Shown piece after piece: positions 36,301 through 42,682 of a DNA stretch of 51,984 nt (positions are counted from its first letter, which is position 1; the number at the start of each line of letters is the position of its first letter). Made by a program: the position numbers and the translations under genes. The notes under the pieces were generated by a model, which worked only from the letters and a program-made list of their open reading frames with translations, ran no database searches and was not told where the DNA came from. Origin of the DNA: Armatimonadota bacterium (lineage in GTDB: Bacteria > Armatimonadota > Zipacnadia > Zipacnadales > UBA11051); NCBI GenBank assembly GCA_013178155.1, contig JABLXH010000032.1, positions 1-51,984 on the forward strand, read 5' to 3'.

Positions 36301-36696
36301 GCGCTCTATGACATGGGCTGGTCGCTGTACGCCGGTCCAGTGCTGACCCAGATGCAGCGCGGTCTGGCCCTGCAACATGAATACGCTGACTGTTTCGGCA
36401 CCGACCGGCCACTGATGGCGGTGCCCACGCAGCAGTGGCAGGTCCACGCCAATGCTTTCCCTGGCGAGGGTCGGACGGTCTGGACCCTGTTCAACGCCCG
36501 CTTCACCGTGGTTCGAGGGCCTGTCCTGGCACTCGACCATGTGCCTGGCGCTACTTACCGCGACGCGTGGCACGACCGGCCGTTGCAGCCCAACATCCGC
36601 CAGGGCAAGGCCACCATTGCGCTGACCTTGCAGCCGCAGGAGTTTGGGTGCGTGGTACAGACCCTGCCGCAGCGACCCACCAGCAGGGACAGGTGA
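33310..36696 (+). CDS. Secreted DUF6259-like large glycosidase
   Basis: The 1128-residue protein starts with a signal peptide (RILLAMAAMWLAAGALG) and a beta-sandwich region with an expected lectin-like fold (FRYYAFRYRARG). After a large beta-domain comes a TIM barrel with PPDIAHLGGWCDFDKEYRGD, GPEALREAVRRFQDRHGVAVSLYMIPDR, RAIYVDVFGYYATHLCYA and ALWSEYPLPDQSARYIDG. This resembles the DUF6259 group of GH36/31-like enzymes; the Asp in IYVDVFG is a likely catalytic residue. It follows the PA14 gene by 33 bases with GGAGGG before the ATG. The substrate is probably a complex glycan; that is inference. Confidence 0.78.
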   Translation: METETLGRILLAMAAMWLAAGALGQGEGRQVWRPDLGDEWQAVPGQVRADELPRHLTVYDGPRPAHTPESPPYSATVADGTASFELTGCVPAPRTMDWVLPVPAADLRVFRYYAFRYRARGLARSHASAPVVAVAGPGAEGQPVTVGLISTAQVWNDGLWHQVVGTAEFPLTAENLRVHVSTRDSLARLEIADLTLYQELPELPADLHGEAPLRAANSVRWQTVDLGGQTNDTCAGAFGRVLEREGLVTDGGTALPGETRGPVPFRFAADSALIRPSENRSADSVPVDFLGHQTTRHYYKPPGRDDTITVPVGQAVSEIAFVMVAELPQGGPHYAIAPRPYDFSDLGALAVELCYEHGETEWAFPYSLADGGFAVRRMVGSYVVPADHTRVLKTFVLHNRLVGKTFSLAALSINTGSARAFPQVAATPPAVQPVHHSAPPAREPYVRREGDLIRLGNGYYELVADCRQGFALAATTNRWSEVEVSLAPSSGLEVTWGDTFLTGRAFQTESIQSDARSATVRLRSSLPQMPLALTLRMTVDDTPQLRLNLSAVNTGSEPHLAEVRFPALRGLQIGSLRDTWLFFPQYRNVLTDQPGHWRVPNDRSFPLQLMDVFNPRSGAGIGLLTHNRSDARLDYSIAKSETGVAAYVAAVPEFHRLLPGQPVEFAEASLLFHTGDWHAAFSAYQDWLASWGASTPAPQREWFRRASFLKTYLTTNRTYTFAFPLYDEARRTYRVDEFVEAEKQYMGLPPDIAHLGGWCDFDKEYRGDFLGGDYAVEDYTGGPEALREAVRRFQDRHGVAVSLYMIPDRCSKQSEIGRRMGERIACRLADGSLSQDERMWYICPAVKVWQDHYVEAVRRTQRETGARAIYVDVFGYYATHLCYATDHGHEVPANTNRATTELIRRLREVLPSEVALWSEYPLPDQSARYIDGNIHYYPLNWHEFFSETGDQLQSAPQVTPTPQNAYRFAFPGVRQFIFPCGSEHWSTESLFAFFNGEALYDMGWSLYAGPVLTQMQRGLALQHEYADCFGTDRPLMAVPTQQWQVHANAFPGEGRTVWTLFNARFTVVRGPVLALDHVPGATYRDAWHDRPLQPNIRQGKATIALTLQPQEFGCVVQTLPQRPTSRDR

Positions 36697-36705
36697 CCGA
36701 CACCG

Positions 36706-38157
36706 ATGGTGACACCAAACCTCCTCATTCTCATGACCGACCACCAGCGGGGCGACACCGTGCTGCCGGAGCATCCGGCGCTCACGCCGAACCTCACCCG
36801 CTTCGCCGAGGAGGGTGTCACCTTCACCAACGCCTTCTGCCCCTCGCCGCACTGCTGCCCGGCCCGGGCCACGTTCTGGACGGGCCTGTACCCTTCGCGT
36901 CATGGGGTCTGGAACAACTGCGACAACCGCATGCGCCTGTCCTACGGACTGCCCGAGGGCATGCGGTTGTGGAGCGATGACCTCTACGAGGCGGGGTATG
37001 ACCTGCACTTCGCGGGCAAGTGGCACATCGGCGTCAATCACGGGCCAGCCGACCACGGCTTCCGCCCGTACCATGTCGTCTGCGACCGCGCCGATGACTG
37101 CGATATGCCATGGGTGCGGTACCGTGACCTGGCCGCCCAACCGGAGGACCTGGTGCGGGGCGAGGGCGAGATCCTGCGGCCCGGCTGGGGCAAGTACCGG
37201 ACCTACGGCACACGGCCCGATGACTCCCGCCCGCTGGACGTGGTGGTGACCGAGCGGGCCATCGAGCTGCTGCCGCAACTCGCCCAGAGCAAGCGGCCCT
37301 GGATCCTGTTCGTAGGCTGCACCGCGCCCCACGACCCCTACTTCGCGCTGCAGCGGCACCTCAGCCTGTACGACCTCGACGACGTGCCACTGCCGCCCAG
37401 CTATGCCGACGACCTCAGCGACAAGCCGCGCATCTACCAGCGCATGCGCCGGCAGCTCTGGGGGCAACTGACCGAGCGCGAAGTGCGCGAGGCAATCCGG
37501 CACTTCTGGGCCCAGTGCACTTACCTCGACGAGCTGTTCGGACAGCTCCTGCAGGCCCTGGACGCCAGCGGCCAGCGCGACAACACGGCCGTCCTGTACT
37601 GCTCAGACCACGGCGACTACTGTGGCGACCACGGCCTCTTCGCGAAAGGCGTCCCGGCCTTCCGGGGGGCCTACCACGTCCCGGCGATACTGCGCTGGCC
37701 GGCGGGCGTAGCCGACCCGGGCCGACGGGTGGAGGAGTTCGTGTCACTGGCCGACTTCGCTCCGACCTTCCAGGAGCTGGGCGGCGTCACGCCTGACCCG
37801 CGCCTGACGGGACGCAGCCTGGCGCCCTTCCTGCGGGGCGAGGTCCCGGCCGACTGGCGGGATGACATCCATACCCAGTGCAATGGCGTGGAGTTGTACT
37901 ACACGCAACGGTCGGTGACTACCCGTGAGTACAAGTACGTCTACAATGGCTTCGACGAGGACGAGCTGTATGACCTGCGCACCGACCCGCACGAACTGCG
38001 CAACGTGGCTGCCGACCCGGCCTACGCTGAAGTCCTGCGCCAGATGGCGGGGCGGATGTGGCGCTTCGCGCGTCAGGAGAACGACGCCGCCATCAACTCC
38101 TACATCACCGTCGGCCTGGCGCCCTATGGCCCGGCGGAGGCTTTTAGAGAGGACTGA
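36706..38157 (+). CDS. Formylglycine-dependent sulfatase
   Basis: This 483-residue type I sulfatase hydrolyses sulfate esters and is active only after an FGE or anaerobic maturase oxidises its key cysteine. NLLILMTDHQRGD supplies the N-terminal metal Asp (D12), CCPAR at 50-54 (C-x-P-x-R, with Cys as the x) is the maturation motif, AGKWHIG follows the usual metal and substrate site, and YCSDHGDYCGDHGLFAKG carries the second metal Asp-His. No signal peptide is visible, so it may act in the cytoplasm. No maturase gene is in the window. It starts 9 bases after the DUF6259 stop and is followed by the third URO-D gene after 3 bases. The context suggests sulfated glycan use. Confidence 0.92.
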   Translation: MVTPNLLILMTDHQRGDTVLPEHPALTPNLTRFAEEGVTFTNAFCPSPHCCPARATFWTGLYPSRHGVWNNCDNRMRLSYGLPEGMRLWSDDLYEAGYDLHFAGKWHIGVNHGPADHGFRPYHVVCDRADDCDMPWVRYRDLAAQPEDLVRGEGEILRPGWGKYRTYGTRPDDSRPLDVVVTERAIELLPQLAQSKRPWILFVGCTAPHDPYFALQRHLSLYDLDDVPLPPSYADDLSDKPRIYQRMRRQLWGQLTEREVREAIRHFWAQCTYLDELFGQLLQALDASGQRDNTAVLYCSDHGDYCGDHGLFAKGVPAFRGAYHVPAILRWPAGVADPGRRVEEFVSLADFAPTFQELGGVTPDPRLTGRSLAPFLRGEVPADWRDDIHTQCNGVELYYTQRSVTTREYKYVYNGFDEDELYDLRTDPHELRNVAADPAYAEVLRQMAGRMWRFARQENDAAINSYITVGLAPYGPAEAFRED

Positions 38158-38160
38158 GAC

Positions 38161-39246
38161 ATGACTTCCCGCGAGCGCTTCCTCAATGTGATGAACTACC
38201 AGCCGGTGGACCGCAACCTGTACGGGATGTGGATAGGCTGGTGGCCGGAGACCCAGCAGCGCTGGGAGACCGAGGGCTATGACCCGGCGGTTGGGCATGG
38301 TTTTGCCATTGACCCGGTGCTGTGGTATGGTGGCTGGTTCTTCCCCAACCCGCCCTTTGCGTATGAGGTGGTCGAGGAGACCGACACCACCATCACCTAC
38401 ATCAATCACGAAGGCATACTCATGCGGGAGCGTAAGGACAACCGCTACTCCTCGATGCCGCAGTTCCTGCGCTTCCCCGTCGAGACCCGCGAGGACTTCC
38501 ACCAGTTCTGGGCCACGCGCATGCAGCCCGACCTCGCGGCGCGCATCGGCGCCGACTACGTGCAGCAGCTTACAGCCTTGCGCGACCGCCAGGCCCCGCT
38601 CATCGTGGTCGCGGACCGCTGGGGAGGCTTCTTCGGCGGCCTGCGCAACATGACCGGCGTAGAGCGGCTCTGCACCCTCTTCTATGACGATCCGGCCTTT
38701 GTCGAGGAGATGATGGACGCCACGGCCGACTTCCTCATCGCGGTGATGGACCAGATCCTGGACTACACCGATGTGGATGTGTTCGGCTTCTGGGAGGACA
38801 TGGGGTTCAAGACCGGGCCGCTGCTGGGGCCGGAGATGGCGCGCAAGTACATGCTGCCACGGTACAAACGCGTCGTGGATCACCTCATGGCCAGGGGCGT
38901 GAAGCTCTTCTCCCTGGACAGCGACGGCGACATCACCAAGCTGCTGCCGGTGTGGGTGGACGCGGGGATCAACATCCTGTATCCCTTCGAGGTGCAGTGC
39001 GGGATGGATGTCAACGCGGTGCGCCGCGAGTTCGGGCGGGACCTGCGGATGTGGTGCGGCATAGATAAGCGCGCGCTGGCCATCGGCCCCGAGGCCATAG
39101 ACGTCGAGCTGCGGCGCGTGCAGCCCCTGGTGCAGGAGGGGGGCTATATCCCCGGCCTTGACCACAGCATGCCGCCGGACATCCCGTATGCCAACTTCCG
39201 TTACTTCATGGAGCGCCTCTGGGAGCTGGTCAATGGAAGGCTGTAG
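38161..39246 (+). CDS. Uroporphyrinogen decarboxylase-family protein, copy 3 (DSDG variant)
   Basis: This is a 361-residue URO-D-superfamily barrel, with MTSRERFLNVMNYQPVDRN at the start, RWGGFFGGLRNMTGVERLC in the middle and GGYIPGLDHSMPPDIPYANF near the end. Unlike the other two copies, the strand where H-x-C-G sits reads LDSDGD (252-257), so the usual zinc Cys and His are absent. It therefore probably differs in metal binding and chemistry. It is tightly linked to the sulfatase and to a sugar transporter permease and binding protein. Confidence 0.86.
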   Translation: MTSRERFLNVMNYQPVDRNLYGMWIGWWPETQQRWETEGYDPAVGHGFAIDPVLWYGGWFFPNPPFAYEVVEETDTTITYINHEGILMRERKDNRYSSMPQFLRFPVETREDFHQFWATRMQPDLAARIGADYVQQLTALRDRQAPLIVVADRWGGFFGGLRNMTGVERLCTLFYDDPAFVEEMMDATADFLIAVMDQILDYTDVDVFGFWEDMGFKTGPLLGPEMARKYMLPRYKRVVDHLMARGVKLFSLDSDGDITKLLPVWVDAGINILYPFEVQCGMDVNAVRREFGRDLRMWCGIDKRALAIGPEAIDVELRRVQPLVQEGGYIPGLDHSMPPDIPYANFRYFMERLWELVNGRL

Positions 39247-39351
39247 GGCCCGCATCCTGGCTTGACAGTGGACCCGGGCGCCGACCTGTGCGGAGATTCT
39301 GGAGGGGACGAACCGCTTACTGGCGAACCGTCTGTCCGGAGCCTCCCTCAC

Positions 39352-40443
39352 ATGGACAGGTCTGGTCCCCTCAACCGCATCTTGCGTCAGGCTGGTCGCG
39401 CACTGCAGGTGCAGCAGGCGGGCCTGCTGGCGGTCATCCTGGTCCTGGGGACGGTGCTGACCCTGTTCGCCGGCAGCCACCAGGACCCGCTGACCGGACT
39501 CACGGTCAACAACTTCCTCAACGCCAACACCCTGCTGCAGACCGCTACCGATGCCTCCTTCTTCGCCATCATGGCCGTCGGCGCCACCATGGTGATCATC
39601 TCCGGCGGCATTGACCTCTCCGTCGGTTCTGTCTTCGCCCTCGCCGGTGTCACGATGGGGCTTGTGCTGCGGACCTGGCAGCCCGAGAACGGGCTCCTGG
39701 CGATCCTGGCGGGCTTGGCCCTCAGCGTAGGCATGGGGGTGCTTTGTGGCCTCGTCAATGGCTGCCTGATGGTGGGACTGCGAGTGCATCCGTTCATCAT
39801 CACCCTGGGCACGATGTGGATCTTCCGCGGGATCGCCTTCGTGGCCAGCCGGGCCGAGAGCATCCTGGTGCCCGACGCACTGACGGACTCGGTGAAGGCC
39901 TCGCTGGGCCTGGGTGGCCAACTGGCGCCGATTCCGCTGCTGGCCATGGTGGCGGTAGCGGCACTGGGGTCTGTCTTTCTGAGCCGGACTGTTCTGGGGC
40001 GGCACATCTTTGCCGTCGGGGGCAACGCCGAGGCCAGCCGCTACGCCGGGCTTTCCCTGGGGCGGGTCTACATCTCCGTGTTTGCTGTGGCCGGCCTAAC
40101 GGCGGGCATCGCCGCCTACCTGGGCGGGGCCTTCTACGGCTCCACCTCCTGCGCCGACGCCACCGGCTACGAGCTCTACGTCATCGCCTCGGCCGTCGTC
40201 GGGGGCGCCAGCCTGCAGGGGGGGAAGGGCAGCGTCATCAGCGCCATGCTGGGAGCGCTGCTGATCACCCTCATCCGCCAGTCCATTCGCACTCTGCATC
40301 TCGACCAGAACTACGAGTGGATCATCATCGGCTGTGCTATCATTGTCGCGGTGGTGTTGGACCGGGCCAGCGCCGTCGTGGCCGAGAAGCGCCTGACCCG
40401 CATCGCCCCGGACACCGTCTCTCCTGAGGAGGGAACCCCATGA
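39352..40443 (+). CDS. Ribose/galactose-type ABC transporter permease (RbsC-like)
   Basis: The 363-residue inner-membrane permease of the RbsC/XylH/MglC family has about ten hydrophobic segments and the hallmark ATMVIISGGIDLSVGSVFALAG block, VHPFIITLGTMWIFRGIAF, the EAA-like coupling region HIFAVGGNAEASRYAGLSL, and VVGGASLQGGKGSVISAMLGALLI. ATG 39352 is chosen because GGAG stands upstream; the frame also starts at TTG 39262 with an unrelated hydrophilic leader. It overlaps the binding-protein gene (ATGA). No RbsA-type ATPase gene is next to it or elsewhere in the window, which is unusual for this family. Confidence 0.9.
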   Translation: MDRSGPLNRILRQAGRALQVQQAGLLAVILVLGTVLTLFAGSHQDPLTGLTVNNFLNANTLLQTATDASFFAIMAVGATMVIISGGIDLSVGSVFALAGVTMGLVLRTWQPENGLLAILAGLALSVGMGVLCGLVNGCLMVGLRVHPFIITLGTMWIFRGIAFVASRAESILVPDALTDSVKASLGLGGQLAPIPLLAMVAVAALGSVFLSRTVLGRHIFAVGGNAEASRYAGLSLGRVYISVFAVAGLTAGIAAYLGGAFYGSTSCADATGYELYVIASAVVGGASLQGGKGSVISAMLGALLITLIRQSIRTLHLDQNYEWIIIGCAIIVAVVLDRASAVVAEKRLTRIAPDTVSPEEGTP

Positions 40444-41498
40444 AGCCGCTGTCTTACGCCGCCGTTGTGTTGCTCTGTCTGGTTGCCGTTGCCCTGACGG
40501 GGTGCGGCAAGCCGGCGCCACCGGAGGCCACGACCGCCCAGCAGCCCCTTGTCGAGGGCCAGACCGGATCGGCCGAGCCGAAGGCGAAGGCTCTGAAGAT
40601 CGCGATGATCGCCAAGAGCTCCACGAACCCGGTCTTCCTGTCAGCCCGCACGGGCGCCGAGGCCGCTGCAAAGGAGCTCTCGGCCAAGCACGGCTGCGAG
40701 ATCACCATTGACTGGCGAACACCGCCCACCGAGGACGGGACTGTTCAGGCCCAGCGTATCGCCCAGGCCGTGAATGAGGGCGCTAACTGCGTGCTCATCT
40801 CCTGTTCAGATGCGGCCAAGGTGACCGGGGCCATTGACGATGCGGTCAGTCGCGGCGTGCCGGTCATGACTTTCGACAGCGATGCCCCGGGGTCCAAGCG
40901 CTTCGCATTCTATGGGGTGGATGACATCAAGACCGGGGCCATGGTGATGGACGAGCTGGCGCCGCTCATCGGGCAGAAGGGCAAAGTAGCCATCCTGGCC
41001 GGAAACCAAAACGCCCCGAACCTCCAGAAGCGTGTGCAGGGAGCCAAGGAGGCGGCCAAGAAGTACCCAGGCATTGAGATCGTGGGCACCTTCTACCATG
41101 TGGAGACGCCCCAGGACGCCGCGGCCGAGGTGACCCGCGTCATGAACGCCTATCCCGGCATCCGCGGCTGGGCCATGATCGGCGGCTGGCCGCTGTTCAC
41201 CAAGTCGCTGCTGACGACGCTGGATCCCAAGAAGGTCACCGTGGTGTCGGTGGATGCCCTACCCGCCGAACTGCCCTATGTCGAGAAGGGCATCGCCCCG
41301 GTGTTGCTGGCGCAACCGACCTACAACTGGGGCTATGTGTCGGTGCAGAAGATTGTTGACAAGCTCCTGCTCAACCTGGAAGTGCCGGTGGTGAACGAGA
41401 TGGAGCTGATCCGGGTCACCAAGGACAACCTCGGCGAATGGGCCCGGCAGCTCAAAGACTGGGGCTTTGAGGACGTTCCCGAAGAGTACCTGAAGTAG
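40440..41498 (+). CDS. Sugar-binding lipoprotein of an ABC transporter (RbsB-like)
   Basis: The 352-residue periplasmic-binding-protein fold has a lipoprotein signal (VVLLCLVAVALTGC, lipobox ALTGC) and a Pro/Ala-rich linker. Two Rossmann lobes follow: KIAMIAKSSTNPVFLSARTGAEAA, NCVLISCSDAAKVTGAIDDAVSRG, PVMTFDSDAP, AILAGNQNAPNLQKRVQG and RGWAMIGGWPLF. These features are those of RbsB/XylF-type pentose or hexose binding proteins; ligand specificity is not readable. The start overlaps the permease stop by 4 bases. A GC hairpin follows its stop. Confidence 0.92.
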   Translation: MKPLSYAAVVLLCLVAVALTGCGKPAPPEATTAQQPLVEGQTGSAEPKAKALKIAMIAKSSTNPVFLSARTGAEAAAKELSAKHGCEITIDWRTPPTEDGTVQAQRIAQAVNEGANCVLISCSDAAKVTGAIDDAVSRGVPVMTFDSDAPGSKRFAFYGVDDIKTGAMVMDELAPLIGQKGKVAILAGNQNAPNLQKRVQGAKEAAKKYPGIEIVGTFYHVETPQDAAAEVTRVMNAYPGIRGWAMIGGWPLFTKSLLTTLDPKKVTVVSVDALPAELPYVEKGIAPVLLAQPTYNWGYVSVQKIVDKLLLNLEVPVVNEMELIRVTKDNLGEWARQLKDWGFEDVPEEYLK

Positions 41499-41519
41499 GG
41501 GCGTCTGGACATGCGCCCC
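41498..41519. terminator. GC-rich hairpin between convergent genes
   Basis: GGGGCG-N10-CGCCCC is a perfect 6-bp stem starting at the last base of the binding-protein stop and ending 9 bp before the convergent M24 stop. It is terminator-like, without a T-run. Confidence 0.55.
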
Positions 41520-41527
41520 GGCACCCG

Positions 41528-42628
41528 CTAACGGACCAGGATGTCGGGGCGCACCATCGTTCTGCCCTCGTATTCCACCTGAATCGTGGGCCAGTCTCGA
41601 ACCGGGCTGAGAATTTCCGGCCCGTCCAGCGTCGCCAGGATGGTGTCCTCGGACTTGGTGCCGGTGATAGAGGGGTTCCAGGCAAAGGCCTGGTTAGCCA
41701 GCACGCGGTGCGGGGTAGAGTGAGTGGCCTTGTAGGAGCGGCCCTGATAGCCCGTGGCGCCGCCCTGGTGGTGCAGCCGCCACTCCTCCGGGTAGCCGGT
41801 CTCCGCGTATATCCGCGCCGCCCGTGCGAAGACCTCGCCCACCGTTGCCCCGGGGCGCGACTCCAGGTTCAGACAGGTGTCCACCTGCACACAGGCGTAG
41901 TGGCGGTGCCGCAGATCCTCCGGCAGTTCCCCGAAGTGTACGAGCCGCGTGGCGGAGAGATGCAGTCCGTGGCGGCGCACCGAGGCCACCAGCATGGCAT
42001 ACTGGCGTAGCGTCGTTGCCGTGGGGATGGGATGGCGGAAGTTCCGGATGCGGTCATCCACCGCGATGAGGATGACCAGGGGCTGAATGCCTGCGCGCAT
42101 GAGCTTGCCGGTCAGCACCGCCGCGATCTCGTGCTCAGACTGGCCCGGCTCGATCTCCCGCGCCGACTGCTCCAACGCCTCCGACACGTCTGCCCCCAGC
42201 GCCCGGTATCGTTCGACCTCGGGAGGCAGGAGCTGCCAAGTGAGCTGCCCAATGGTGTCGCCCAGGTCCATGGCCCCCGGGAGCCAGTTGCCGTCAGCCG
42301 CGACGTCGCCCGTAACCAGGCGGCCGATGACTTCCGTCATGTTGTTGAGGTGCCATTCATCGGCGACGACCTCAAACTCCAGGCCGGCCACCTCTTCGGC
42401 GGCGATACGTCCCGCCTCGATGTTGTCGGTGACCACATACTGCCGGTCTGCAGTGATCAGGGCCGACGCCACGCCCTGCTCCGTACCCATGACCACATGG
42501 CTGTCGCCGCCGCCGGTGACCCAGGCGAAGTTGGTCTGCGCACACAGGATGACGGCATCCAGTTCCTCCGCGGCCATCATGGCACGGATACGCTCCAGTT
42601 TGGCCTGGACTTCCTCGAGACGGGTCAT
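41528..42628 (-). CDS. M24-fold (creatinase/aminopeptidase P-like) protein lacking metal ligands
   Basis: The 366-residue pita-bread-fold protein has a creatinase-type N-terminal domain (AVILCAQTNFAWVTGG) and the M24 catalytic domain. Aligned by eye, four of the five canonical metal ligands appear missing. The Asp-bearing strand pair reads AMLVASVRRHG and LSATRLVHFG instead of a D-x10-D pattern, the GHG-type histidine region reads HHQGGATGY, and the EPG glutamate region reads AWNPSITG; only the last SEDT glutamate remains. It is therefore probably a metal-free hydrolase (creatinase-like) or a binding protein, not a peptidase. ATG 42628 has GAGGTGA 7 bases upstream. It follows the HydBC-like gene by 54 bases. 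Confidence 0.8.
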   Translation of the reverse strand: MTRLEEVQAKLERIRAMMAAEELDAVILCAQTNFAWVTGGGDSHVVMGTEQGVASALITADRQYVVTDNIEAGRIAAEEVAGLEFEVVADEWHLNNMTEVIGRLVTGDVAADGNWLPGAMDLGDTIGQLTWQLLPPEVERYRALGADVSEALEQSAREIEPGQSEHEIAAVLTGKLMRAGIQPLVILIAVDDRIRNFRHPIPTATTLRQYAMLVASVRRHGLHLSATRLVHFGELPEDLRHRHYACVQVDTCLNLESRPGATVGEVFARAARIYAETGYPEEWRLHHQGGATGYQGRSYKATHSTPHRVLANQAFAWNPSITGTKSEDTILATLDGPEILSPVRDWPTIQVEYEGRTMVRPDILVR

Positions 42629-42682
42629 CGGGGTCACCTCAACGGAATCCGGATGTGATGGCACGTGGGGGGCCTGCGGCAG

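Noticed and set aside
37744-40005. Long minus-strand open frame opposite the sulfatase, URO-D and permease genes
   Set aside because: It crosses three recognisable plus-strand genes and its translation has no family pattern.
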